Shown here one piece after another: positions 38,775 to 47,254 of a stretch of 64,000 nt of DNA. Position 1 is the stretch's first letter; each line of letters opens with the position of its first letter. The position numbers were made by a program, and so were the translations under genes. Below the pieces are notes generated by a model. It searched no databases and had not been told where the DNA came from. It saw nothing but the letters and a program-made list of their open reading frames with translations. Source of the DNA: Alphaproteobacteria bacterium (lineage in GTDB: Bacteria > Pseudomonadota > Alphaproteobacteria > Micavibrionales > Micavibrionaceae); contig NVTV01000002.1 in the NCBI GenBank assembly GCA_002401695.1, forward strand, positions 1 through 64,000, written 5' to 3'.

Positions 38775-38952
38775 AACTAACTACCCTTTCGGGAATTGCT
38801 TCCCAGAATCATAAAACTCGAACTTAATATGGTATATAGTTAATATGTTTTGGAAAATTAAACCAAGTATTTTGCCTCTCCCCCCTGTTTTATCTTCTGG
38901 ATAAGTGGGGGAGGAGAGCGCGTTATTCAGCTATAGTTGTTCGTTTGGTTTT

Positions 38953-39333
38953 TTATAAGTTTAGCACGTCATCATGGGTGCTGGCGGCGATGGCCATAAC
39001 TTCGCCCACAAGATCGGCCGATAAACCTAGCTCTTCCAACGTTGCCTGAAGGTTTTCTGCCACGGCAGTGAAGTGATTGGTGTTTAAGCCTTCTTCTTTC
39101 ACCAGACGTTCATGTACCTTGCGCATTGATGCACCGGAATAATTCGGAGATCCGCCAAAGGCATAGGTCAGAAAGACTCTCTGCTTGGCACGTTGACGTT
39201 TCATGTCCGTGTTTTTGAAAAAATGGTTAATCCGGTCATCGGCCATTATTTTTTCGTAGAATAGATCAACGGCGGCTTCTACGGCCGGTTTTCCGCCCAG
39301 ACGCTCGAATAATGTTTGTTTTTGGTCTGTCAT
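38953..39333 (-). CDS. Truncated haemoglobin, group 1
   Basis: The 126-residue protein opens LFERLGGKPAVEAAVDLFY, the group 1 trHb signature. It continues with the FFKNTD-x-K-x-Q segment and a YAFGGSPNYSG turn; the proximal His lies in MRKVHERLV. It binds haem and O2 or NO; group 1 proteins often detoxify NO or deliver O2. It begins 8 bp after the stop of the soluble chemoreceptor gene on the same strand, so both are expressed together. Confidence 0.92.
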   Translation of the reverse strand: MTDQKQTLFERLGGKPAVEAAVDLFYEKIMADDRINHFFKNTDMKRQRAKQRVFLTYAFGGSPNYSGASMRKVHERLVKEEGLNTNHFTAVAENLQATLEELGLSADLVGEVMAIAASTHDDVLNL

Positions 39334-39341
39334 TTTATTAG

Positions 39342-40913
39342 CTACTTTTTTTTTGCGTCTGCATCATCACCGCCGCCGCCCATGAATGCGGTTATCTGTG
39401 CATTCATATCTTCTGCTTTGCCGGAAAGGCCTGCTGCTAGATCAAGAAGTTGCGTTGCTGCGCTGCCTGTTTCACTGGCGGCTTGTTGGATACCTGATGT
39501 GTTACTTGAAACTTCCGTTGTTGCTTTGGACGCTTCTTGAACGTTACGCGATATTTCTTCTGTTGTTGCGGCTTGTTCCTGAATCGCTGCGGCAACCTCG
39601 GCGCTGGATTCTGATATTGTTCCAATCGTTTTCTGGATAGACGCAATGGCCTCTACCGCATCTTTGGTTACTGTCTGCATGCTTGTGATTTGCGTCTGGA
39701 TTTCATCCGTTGCCTTTGTTGTTTCAGAGGCAAGAGATTTAACCTCACTGGCAACCACGGCAAAGCCTTTACCTGCATCACCCGCTCTTGCTGCCTCAAT
39801 TGTGGCGTTAAGCGCAAGAAGGTTCGTTTGTTCGGCGATATCATTGATCATTTCAACAACATTTCCGATTTTTTGCGATGCCTCACTTAGCTTATGGATA
39901 ACCTCTCTGGTTTCCTCTGCTTTTATGACCGCTTCTTTGGATGTTGTGCTTGCATTGTTTATTTGCACGGTAATTTCACGAATAGAGGCTGTCATTTCCT
40001 CTGCGGCTGCGGCAACTGTTTGAACGTTCGTTGATGCTTCCTCAGCGGCTGCGGCAACTGCGACACTTTGCACGGATGTTTCTTCCGCGGCAGCAGCAAG
40101 CGATTGTGCTGTTGTTTTAACTTCTTCGGATGAGCTGGATACAGCCTCCGATATCCCGAGAACATTTTGTGCAAGTGCCTCTTGTGCGGTGATCACAGAC
40201 CAACTGGCCATTGCGCCAATATAGTAACCACCTTTATCCAAAATGGCGTCGACGTTAAGGTCTAGTGTCTCTGTGCCGACACTAATTTTTCCTTTATATG
40301 GTAAGTTATTTGCATCGCCTAAAATTCTACGTTGGTGCGACGGGTCTTTGTGGAACACATCAATACAGGTTCCCACAAGCTCATCTGCCTTTATGGGCAA
40401 TTGGTCTTCCAGTGTACGTAATGTGTCAATACTCGTTTTGTTTGCATAGGTGATGACAAGAGTTTTAGGGTCACACATCATAATGTTGATCGGCATGTTA
40501 TCAACCATGATTTTTAATTGCTCACGCTCGGAACATATTGACCAGCTTAGTGCCAGTTTAACGATGTTTTTACCAGAATACATGGCCTCGATATGAAGGT
40601 CGAGCATGTGTGGCCCAAGGCGGATAATGGCATCATGCGGGAACGTTGACGGGTTCGCCAGCATACCGCGCTGATGCGAGGGGCTTTTGTGAAATACATC
40701 AATGCATTGTCCAATGATCGTATCGCCGTTGACACCATTTGGTAGATATTCCTGCACCAGATTAAGTGTATCGACGCTAGATTGGTTCGCGTAATCAATG
40801 ACGAGAGTTTTTGGATCACAAGTCAGAACGTTTAAAGGGAGTGAATCTAGTATTTCTTGATAATCAGACTTAGATGAAAGAAAAGGAATAGATCCTAGTA
40901 TTGACGACCCCAT
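39342..40913 (-). CDS. Soluble methyl-accepting chemotaxis protein with two PAS domains
   Basis: The 523-residue protein has no membrane segment. Two related PAS domains (~15-115 and ~130-230) both contain [12 protein letters not shown] and CIDVFHK-x-PSHQR. A methyl-accepting signalling domain follows, with the hairpin tip around [21 protein letters not shown] (shown in part). It ends in an acidic/lysine tail without a CheR-binding pentapeptide. ATG 40913 is chosen over the longer frame to 40952 because AAGGAG lies 7 nt upstream. A cytoplasmic receptor sensing a diffusible or redox signal is likely. The haemoglobin gene follows directly. Confidence 0.92.
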   Translation of the reverse strand: MGSSILGSIPFLSSKSDYQEILDSLPLNVLTCDPKTLVIDYANQSSVDTLNLVQEYLPNGVNGDTIIGQCIDVFHKSPSHQRGMLANPSTFPHDAIIRLGPHMLDLHIEAMYSGKNIVKLALSWSICSEREQLKIMVDNMPINIMMCDPKTLVITYANKTSIDTLRTLEDQLPIKADELVGTCIDVFHKDPSHQRRILGDANNLPYKGKISVGTETLDLNVDAILDKGGYYIGAMASWSVITAQEALAQNVLGISEAVSSSSEEVKTTAQSLAAAAEETSVQSVAVAAAAEEASTNVQTVAAAAEEMTASIREITVQINNASTTSKEAVIKAEETREVIHKLSEASQKIGNVVEMINDIAEQTNLLALNATIEAARAGDAGKGFAVVASEVKSLASETTKATDEIQTQITSMQTVTKDAVEAIASIQKTIGTISESSAEVAAAIQEQAATTEEISRNVQEASKATTEVSSNTSGIQQAASETGSAATQLLDLAAGLSGKAEDMNAQITAFMGGGGDDADAKKK

Positions 40914-41265
40914 AAAGATTCTCCTTGGGTTAATTATTTTTGGTAAATACATTCTGTACTCTAATTCTTTATTTATATGATCGGTGGTGAATTAAGTCTA
41001 CGGTTTTTTTATTATAGTGTTTATACATTAGGTTTTGTGAATAAGAAATGTCCTGCAACCAGTTGATTTTAAATTGTTTTATTTTGAAGTCTTATGCTTG
41101 TTATTTGGTTTATATCTTGGGGGTAACTGGTATTTTTTCATACGCAGGCATGCTTTTTTACTGAATAGATTCATAATAATTACTTGTGTTATATTTGAAA
41201 CTCGTTAATGATACTGCGTCTCATTCTTAGTTGCGTGTATTCAAGGTGCTAAATATTTGTACTTT
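40914..41265. other. A/T-rich intergenic region between divergent MCP and TetR genes
   Basis: About 350 bp without a supported gene. It must hold the promoters of the chemoreceptor operon and of the TetR gene; operator-like GTAC repeats begin at its right end. Confidence 0.5.
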
Positions 41266-41285
41266 TTTGTACTATGTGGTACATG
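41266..41285. promoter_or_regulatory. TetR operator-like site in front of its own gene
   Basis: TTTGTACTATGTGGTACATG resembles the perfect palindrome at 41931-41950 (TTTGTACT...GTACA shared). It ends 7 bp before the regulator's ATG. A further TTTGTACT half-site lies at 41256-41263. This suggests autoregulation. Confidence 0.5.
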
Positions 41286-41292
41286 CTTTGGT

Positions 41293-41889
41293 ATGAATAC
41301 GTTGTCGAAAAAAGGGCAGGAAACCCGCAAGGCTATTTTGGAATGTGCGTTTGAATTATTTCACGAACGCGGTATTCACGCGACCTCTGTTGATGATATA
41401 TTGAAGCAGTCGGGCGCGGGGAAAAGCCAGTTTTACCACTATTTTAAAAATAAGCAGGACATTATTCACGAGCTTCTGCAATTTGCGTATCAGGTGATTA
41501 AAAATGGTGAAATGCATTTTAATCCTATCCACACTTGGGATGACTTTCGGGGATGGTTGGATGGTTCAATCGAAAAGCAAGAGGAGCATGGCTGTAGTCG
41601 TGCTTGTCCGATAGGGCAGATCATATGCCAGCTTTCGGATGATGATGCATTATTGCGTCAGGATATTAAGCTGGTTTTTGATGCAATGAAGGATTATCCG
41701 AAGAGTTTCTTTATTGGATTACAGGCGCGTGGAGAGCTGATAGAGGGCGCTGATCCTGATGAGATGGCTGATATGTGTATTGCCACAATGCAGGGTGCAG
41801 CCTTACTTGCCAAGGCAAATAGTAACATTAATGTAAGCAAAAAAACAGCGGATCACCTCTTCGCTTACATGCGTTCTTTAGCAAAATAA
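41293..41889 (+). CDS. TetR/AcrR-family transcriptional regulator
   Basis: The 198-residue protein has the N-terminal TetR helix-turn-helix: KGQETRKAILECAFELF, then RGIHATSVDDILKQSGAGKS, then QFYHYFKNKQDI. The C-terminal ligand domain is of the TetR_C type, with Cys residues in EHGCSRACPIGQI. ATG 41293 starts at the domain; the upstream open frame from TTG 41257 overlaps the operator. It lies 101 bp before the RND exporter gene and very likely represses it. Confidence 0.9.
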   Translation: MNTLSKKGQETRKAILECAFELFHERGIHATSVDDILKQSGAGKSQFYHYFKNKQDIIHELLQFAYQVIKNGEMHFNPIHTWDDFRGWLDGSIEKQEEHGCSRACPIGQIICQLSDDDALLRQDIKLVFDAMKDYPKSFFIGLQARGELIEGADPDEMADMCIATMQGAALLAKANSNINVSKKTADHLFAYMRSLAK

Positions 41890-41900
41890 TTTTTCGAGGG

Positions 41901-41930
41901 TTGACCTCTTTGTTTTAAACAATGTATACG
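41901..41930 (+). promoter_or_regulatory. Promoter of the RND exporter operon
   Basis: TTGACC (41901-41906), an 18-bp spacer and TATACG (41925-41930), immediately followed by the palindromic operator. This geometry fits repression at the transcription start. Confidence 0.5.
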
Positions 41931-41950
41931 TTTGTACTGAACAGTACAAA
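41931..41950. promoter_or_regulatory. Perfect palindromic TetR operator
   Basis: TTTGTACTGAACAGTACAAA has 9-nt perfect arms and a 2-nt centre. It sits between the -10 element and the exporter ATG at 41991. Confidence 0.7.
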
Positions 41951-41990
41951 ATTTATTGCCTTTAAAATCAAAGTGAATGGATAGAGAATA

Positions 41991-44312
41991 ATGAAACACG
42001 GAAAAATGGATCAATGGGTTCTGGGGTACGCGGACTTTATTGTTAAATGGCGCATTGTTGTTATTGCTCTGACATTAGGGCTTGCTGGTTATGCCGCAAC
42101 CGGAATGCCTAACCTTGGTTTTGCCAGTAATTACCGCGTGTTTTTCAGTGCCGATAATCCGGAGCTGAATGCATTCGAATCCTTCCAGAATACCTATACA
42201 AAAAATGACAACGTTATGTTTGTTGTGCAGCCGGCAGATAAAGATCTTACCACGGCTGAATTTGCCGCAGCGATAGAAGATATAACGGAACAAGCATGGC
42301 AAATTCCATTTGCTATCCGTGTGGATTCAGTCACGAATTTCCAGCATAGCTGGGCCGATGGTGATGATTTAACCGTTGATGATCTTATTCGCGATGGCGA
42401 TAAAATGACCGCCGAGACTCTGAAAGGTAAGTGGGATATCGCCAAGGACGAGCCGATTCTATACGGCAACCTTCTTGCCCGTGATCTTGAAGCCACAGGC
42501 GTTAACGTTACGTTGCAATATCCGGAAGTTGAAATTGATGAAGTGCCGCGCGCCGTTGCCAAAGCCCGCGCAATCGTTGCGGATATACAAGCCAAGCATC
42601 CTGATTTGAAGGTCGCATTGACGGGCGTGTCGATGATGAATAACGCCTTTATGGAAGCGGGGATGAAAGACTCCGCGACGCTAACGCCGATTATGTATCT
42701 GATTTTGGTAATTATAATGATTTTTACGCTGCGCTCTCTTACAGGAACGCTCAGCACTGTTTTTGTGATTGGCTTTGCGGTTGTGACCGCGATGGGTTGG
42801 GCAGGGCATGTTGGTATCCTTTTGACGCCGATTTCTGTCACCGCACCAACCATTGTTCTGACGTTGGCGATTGCAGATTCGGTGCATATTATGGTTTCTA
42901 TGTTGGCGAGTATGCGCGATGGAATGGAAAAAAATGCGGCCTTAAAGGATAGTATTCGCGTTAACTTCTTACCTGTCAGCATCACCAGTATCACAACAAT
43001 TGTTGGTTTCTTATCGCTGAACACTTTGGATACACCGCCATTCCATGATCTAGGTAACATCACGGCAGTCGGGATTTTGGCGGCGTGGCTTTATTCCTTA
43101 ACCTTCCTTCCTGCAATCGTTAGCTTCCTGCCTGTGAAATGTCGCAAGCAAGAGGGTGGTGCAACTGGTCTGGCAAAATGGTTGGAAAGCTATGCAGATT
43201 GGGTAACGGCAAAGCGTCGCGTTGTTTTAATGACATCAAGTGTGGCTGCAATTGTTCTGATTTCGCTTATTCCACGAATGGAAATCAATGACCAGTGGGT
43301 TGAGTATTTTGACTGGTCGATCCCGTTCCGCGCGGATGCTGAATTCGGCATGAATGAGCTGACCGGTGTTTATTTGATTGAATATTCGGTTGAGGCAGAT
43401 GGCCCCGGCGGCATCAGTGAACCGCTTTATCTACAAAAGCTAAGTGACTTCACGGATTGGCTGCACGAACAACCTGAAGTCAGCCATGTCTTCAGCTACA
43501 CCGATATTATGAAGCGTTTGAACAAGAATATGCATGGCGATGATCCAGCGTGGTATAAAGTGCCCGATCAGCGTGACTTGGCGGCGCAGTATCACTTGTT
43601 GTTTGAGCTGTCTCTTCCTTATGGTCTGGATATGAGCGATCGCGTAGATATTGAAAAATCGGCAACCCGTATTACCGCAACACTCGGGAATATGACGACC
43701 AAGCAAACACGCGCATTCTTAAACCGTTCGCAAGATTGGCTCAAAGAATATACGCCTGAATATATGCACGCCGTGCCAACAGGGCCGACGGTTATGTTCT
43801 CTTATATTTCAGATCGGAATATTAAAGGTATGCTGAAAGGCAACGCCGTGGCGATCGTGATTATCTCCATAATTATGATGTTTGCGCTGCGCAGCTTTGG
43901 CATCGGTATGTTGAGCTTGATTCCCAATGCTGTGCCTATCCTGATGACATTTGGCTTATGGGCGGTGACCTTTGGTTACATTGGCATGGCCGCGGCAAGC
44001 GTGTCTGCGGTGGCTCTTGGTATTGTCGTCGATGACAGCGTGCATTTCCTCTCCAAATATCTCCGCGCGCGCCGTGAAAGAGGGATGGATAAATCAGAGG
44101 CTATTCACTATGCTTTCCGCACCGTGGGCATTGCGATGGTGGTGACAACGATTATATTGACCATCGGCTTCTTGGTTATGGCGACGTCATCATTCCAGAT
44201 TAACGAGCAGCTAGGCTTGATGACGGCGGCAACGATGGTGATTGCGTTGGTGATGGACTTTACCTTGCTTCCGGCTCTGCTGTTGATTGGCTATAAAAAA
44301 TCAGAATCATAA
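41991..44312 (+). CDS. RND-superfamily exporter (MMPL/COG1033 type)
   Basis: The 773-residue protein has two repeats, each with one helix, a periplasmic domain and five helices. Signature helices contain LAIADSVHIMVSM and GIVVDDSVHFLSKYLRARRE. It is half to two-thirds the size of AcrB-type pumps and belongs with predicted lipid/hydrophobe exporters (MmpL, HpnN-like). Its operon partners are a LolA-like periplasmic protein and an outer membrane barrel, which suggests export of a lipid or hydrophobic molecule to the outer membrane. It is controlled by the adjacent TetR regulator. Confidence 0.88.
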   Translation: MKHGKMDQWVLGYADFIVKWRIVVIALTLGLAGYAATGMPNLGFASNYRVFFSADNPELNAFESFQNTYTKNDNVMFVVQPADKDLTTAEFAAAIEDITEQAWQIPFAIRVDSVTNFQHSWADGDDLTVDDLIRDGDKMTAETLKGKWDIAKDEPILYGNLLARDLEATGVNVTLQYPEVEIDEVPRAVAKARAIVADIQAKHPDLKVALTGVSMMNNAFMEAGMKDSATLTPIMYLILVIIMIFTLRSLTGTLSTVFVIGFAVVTAMGWAGHVGILLTPISVTAPTIVLTLAIADSVHIMVSMLASMRDGMEKNAALKDSIRVNFLPVSITSITTIVGFLSLNTLDTPPFHDLGNITAVGILAAWLYSLTFLPAIVSFLPVKCRKQEGGATGLAKWLESYADWVTAKRRVVLMTSSVAAIVLISLIPRMEINDQWVEYFDWSIPFRADAEFGMNELTGVYLIEYSVEADGPGGISEPLYLQKLSDFTDWLHEQPEVSHVFSYTDIMKRLNKNMHGDDPAWYKVPDQRDLAAQYHLLFELSLPYGLDMSDRVDIEKSATRITATLGNMTTKQTRAFLNRSQDWLKEYTPEYMHAVPTGPTVMFSYISDRNIKGMLKGNAVAIVIISIIMMFALRSFGIGMLSLIPNAVPILMTFGLWAVTFGYIGMAAASVSAVALGIVVDDSVHFLSKYLRARRERGMDKSEAIHYAFRTVGIAMVVTTIILTIGFLVMATSSFQINEQLGLMTAATMVIALVMDFTLLPALLLIGYKKSES

Positions 44313-44329
44313 TATGAAAGGGTTCTCTT

Positions 44330-45142
44330 ATGATAAAAAAACAATCTCTTAAATTATTGGCAGGTATTGCTGTCTTATTGACGGTTGCCACACCTGTTAT
44401 GGCGGAAACGCCAGAGGAAAAAGGCTTTCGCATTGCGGCGCGCAGTGACCGCAGTGACCGCGGCTTTATCAATAATGAAGTCACCGCCACAATGATCTTG
44501 CGTAACAACCAAGGACAAGAATCCAAACGTATTTTATTGCAGCGCACATTAGAGATACAAGATGAAAGTGTCGGTGATAAAGGCGTTATCATCTTTCAAA
44601 GCCCCGCTGATGTAAGCGGCACGACTTTCCTATCCCACGCTAAGATTTTGAAGCAAGATGACCAGTGGCTTTATCTGCCGGCGCTTAAGCGTGTAAAGCG
44701 TATTTCATCCAAGAACAAATCCGGTCCGTTCTTGGGCAGTGAATTCGCGTTCGAAGATTTCACCTCGCAGGAGCTGAATAAATACAAATATAAATGGCTG
44801 CGCGCCGAGCCTTGCCCAAACGCGCCGCCCTTAACCTGTGACGTGATAGAGCGTTACCCGCAATATGAGTTCTCCGGTTATACCAAGCAAATTGGCTGGG
44901 TCGATCAAACTGATTTCCAAAGCCGCAAAATCGATTTCTATGATCGTAAGGATGAGCTTTTGAAAACGCTGACACTTGGTGGCTACGAAAAGCACGAGGG
45001 TAAATACTGGCGTGCGCATGAACTGAAAATGGTGAACCATGTGACAGGCAAAAGTACGGACTTCTTATTCTCTGACTTCAAATTCGGTCTGAAACTTTCT
45101 GAACGCGATTTCGAAAAAGGGTTTTTAGGTAGTGACTATTAA
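44330..45142 (+). CDS. Outer membrane lipoprotein-sorting (LolA-like) family protein
   Basis: The 270-residue protein has a signal peptide (ending TPVMA) and the LolA-like fold typical of exporter-linked proteins: VTATMILRNNQGQESKRIL, DKGVIIFQSPADVSGTTFL, WLYLPALKRVKRIS and GSEFAFEDF. Such proteins probably carry a hydrophobic ligand across the periplasm. It starts 17 bp after the exporter gene and overlaps the barrel gene by 11 bp. Confidence 0.85.
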   Translation: MIKKQSLKLLAGIAVLLTVATPVMAETPEEKGFRIAARSDRSDRGFINNEVTATMILRNNQGQESKRILLQRTLEIQDESVGDKGVIIFQSPADVSGTTFLSHAKILKQDDQWLYLPALKRVKRISSKNKSGPFLGSEFAFEDFTSQELNKYKYKWLRAEPCPNAPPLTCDVIERYPQYEFSGYTKQIGWVDQTDFQSRKIDFYDRKDELLKTLTLGGYEKHEGKYWRAHELKMVNHVTGKSTDFLFSDFKFGLKLSERDFEKGFLGSDY

Positions 45143-46349
45143 GCCATTTCATATTCTGTTTGGCAGTGTTGCCTTGCTTCTGTCCTCTTTTGGCGGACAG
45201 GCAAATGCAGCTGAAATAGGCGGGGTCAGAGTTTCCGGTTTTATTGGCGTAGAATCGCGTGTATTCACACAAAACCCAAAGCATGCAGGGCAAAAAACGG
45301 GGCTTGAAGCCTCGGTTATCTTTAATCCTGAGTTCCGTTACAGAACCGAAGACCGCGTCCACCGCTTTACCTTTATCCCGTTCTACCGTCAGGATAGCCG
45401 AGATGATGCGCGATCGCATTTTGATATTCGTGAAGCATATTGGCAATGGCGTGGCGATGAATGGGATGTTCTCGCCGGCATTAATAAGGTGTTTTGGGGC
45501 GTTACAGAATCTGCGCATCTGGTAAATATCGTTAATCAGGTTGATGGTGTTGAAGATTTGGACGGCGAGGATTATCTCGGCCAACCGATGATTAATATCG
45601 CCACGCAACAAGATTGGGGACGTGTTGATTTATATGTACTCCCCGGTTTTAGAGAGCGTACATTCCCCGGCACATCAGGGCGTTTCCGCGGGCCTCTTCC
45701 CGTTGATACGGATAATGCAAAATTTGAATCCGGCGCAAAGGAAAAACATATCGACTTTGCCGCGCGCTACTCCCATTATTTCGGTGATTGGGATGTTGGC
45801 CTGTCTTACTTTTACGGCACAGACCGCGCGCCTGTCTTATCGCTCAGCAATGATGGAACGCGTTTTATTCCAACCTATAACCTGATTAATCAGGTCGGCG
45901 CGGACATTCAATATACAACGGGTGCTTGGCTGTGGAAGTTCGAAGGGATTACCCGCGAAGGGCAGGGCGATGCATTTGCCGCCGCTGTTGGTGGGTTCGA
46001 ATACACATTCTATCAAGTCTTTGAAAAGGATTGGGATATAGGCGTGTTGGCGGAATATCAATATGATGGTCGCGATGCATCTGCGCCTTTCACCGCGCAG
46101 GATGAAGATATATTCGCGGGTGTACGTCTGGCCTTGAACGACATTCAAGATACGCAAGTGCTGGCAGGATTTTCAATCGACCAAAGCAGCGGCGAACAAT
46201 TCTATAACTTCGAAGCAGACCGCCGTATCGGTGAAAACTATACGCTGGAACTTCGTGCGCGCTTTATTGCAGATTCTAATGCAGGGGACGATTCATTCGC
46301 CCTCGAACATGATGATTACATACAGCTCCGTATATCGCGGCATTTCTAA
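45132..46349 (+). CDS. Outer membrane beta-barrel protein of the RND exporter operon
   Basis: The 405-residue protein has a signal peptide (ending ANA) and then alternating hydrophobic/polar strands rich in Tyr, Trp and Phe (IREAYWQWRGDEWDVLAG, WDVGLSYFYGTDRAP). It ends in RISRHF, with the C-terminal Phe recognised by the BAM complex. The GTG start at 45132 overlaps the previous gene by 11 bp. It is most likely the outer membrane component or acceptor of the exporter. It resembles the DUF1302-like barrels that often accompany such operons, but this link is from memory. Confidence 0.75.
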   Translation: MTIKPFHILFGSVALLLSSFGGQANAAEIGGVRVSGFIGVESRVFTQNPKHAGQKTGLEASVIFNPEFRYRTEDRVHRFTFIPFYRQDSRDDARSHFDIREAYWQWRGDEWDVLAGINKVFWGVTESAHLVNIVNQVDGVEDLDGEDYLGQPMINIATQQDWGRVDLYVLPGFRERTFPGTSGRFRGPLPVDTDNAKFESGAKEKHIDFAARYSHYFGDWDVGLSYFYGTDRAPVLSLSNDGTRFIPTYNLINQVGADIQYTTGAWLWKFEGITREGQGDAFAAAVGGFEYTFYQVFEKDWDIGVLAEYQYDGRDASAPFTAQDEDIFAGVRLALNDIQDTQVLAGFSIDQSSGEQFYNFEADRRIGENYTLELRARFIADSNAGDDSFALEHDDYIQLRISRHF

Positions 46350-46699
46350 CGCCCGAAAATCTTGGCATATTCCGCGTCTTTGAATCCCAAAGTGATATTC
46401 CCTTGATGAACAAGTAATGGCCTTTTAATGATGGAGGGATTATCTGCTGCAACTCTAAGCGCGGCTACATCATCCATCGCTTCCTTCACATCTTCGGGCA
46501 ATTTACGCCATGTTGTGCCACGGCGGTTAATAACGCTTTCCCACCCATGCTGCTTCACCGCACCACGCAAAACAGTCTCGTCAATGCCTTGCTTTTTATA
46601 GTCGTGAAAGGTGAAATTAACGTCGTTGGCCTCCAGCCATTTAAACGCCTTTTTCATCGTGTCGCAGTTCTTAATACCGTAGAGGGTGGTCTCTGTCAT
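46346..46699 (-). CDS. ArsC/Spx-family reductase-like protein (YffB type)
   Basis: The 117-residue protein opens TTLYGIKNCDTMKKAFKWLE, with a single Cys at the ArsC-fold active site, and has the NRRGTTWRKL and IIKRPLLVHQGN motifs of the YffB/ArsC family. It is probably a glutathione- or thioredoxin-linked oxidoreductase; true arsenate reduction is not implied, as no ars genes are present. It overlaps the barrel gene tail to tail by 4 bp and follows the TlpA-like gene by 12 bp. Confidence 0.87.
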   Translation of the reverse strand: MTETTLYGIKNCDTMKKAFKWLEANDVNFTFHDYKKQGIDETVLRGAVKQHGWESVINRRGTTWRKLPEDVKEAMDDVAALRVAADNPSIIKRPLLVHQGNITLGFKDAEYAKIFGR

Positions 46700-46711
46700 T
46701 GCGGTAAATCC

Positions 46712-47254
46712 TTACTTTAAGAGGCGCTGTACGTCTATGCCCAGCCAGTCCGTGATGCCTTCTATTTTATGTTTTATAATCAAGTTTTTATCGATGATAA
46801 AAGTTTCAGGATACATGGTGGTTTCGAATAAATCTCGGGAAATGCTCTTATCCGTATCCAGCCCGATAATCACATTATCCAAGGCCAAATACGCTTGGCT
46901 TTCTTCGGGCAGGGTGTTGAGGAATTTCGTTATATCTTCGGGGTTTTCATCAACCGATAAAGCAATCAGGGTGATGTTATCTTGCTCCCGATTGGCGAGT
47001 TCCAAAAGCTGCGGAAACTCTATAATACAAGGCGGACACCACGTCGCCCAGAAATTCAGAATAATGATGCGCCCTTTATAGTGATGCAGGGTATAGCTGC
47101 GCCCTTTTATATCTTTGAATGACGCATTGGCCGCTATTTTCATAGGCGCGAGAGTCTTCGTACTAATCATGCCGTTGGGCGGTGCGAAGCTATCTTGAAA
47201 GGCGAATACCCCTCCCAAAGCTATAACAATCAATACGATGATAACCTTAGGCAT
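46712..47254 (-). CDS. TlpA/ResA-type membrane-anchored thiol-disulfide oxidoreductase
   Basis: The 180-residue protein has an N-terminal anchor (residues 2-20) and a thioredoxin fold with ILNFWATWCPPCIIEFPQL (CPPC active site) and a cis-Pro region TTMYPETFII. It probably reduces apocytochrome c haem-binding cysteines in the periplasm, as ResA and CcmG do. Its start overlaps the CcsA stop by 8 bp, in an operon with ResB and CcsA. Confidence 0.88.
   Translation of the reverse strand: MPKVIIVLIVIALGGVFAFQDSFAPPNGMISTKTLAPMKIAANASFKDIKGRSYTLHHYKGRIIILNFWATWCPPCIIEFPQLLELANREQDNITLIALSVDENPEDITKFLNTLPEESQAYLALDNVIIGLDTDKSISRDLFETTMYPETFIIDKNLIIKHKIEGITDWLGIDVQRLLK

Noticed and set aside
42194..43063. 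289-codon minus-strand frame inside the RND exporter gene
   Set aside because: Fully antisense to a gene with strong family motifs; Ser/Thr/Ile-rich shadow composition.
46346..46699. Arsenic resistance function for the ArsC-like gene
   Set aside because: YffB-type sequence and no arsB/arsR/acr3 nearby; located with cytochrome c maturation genes.
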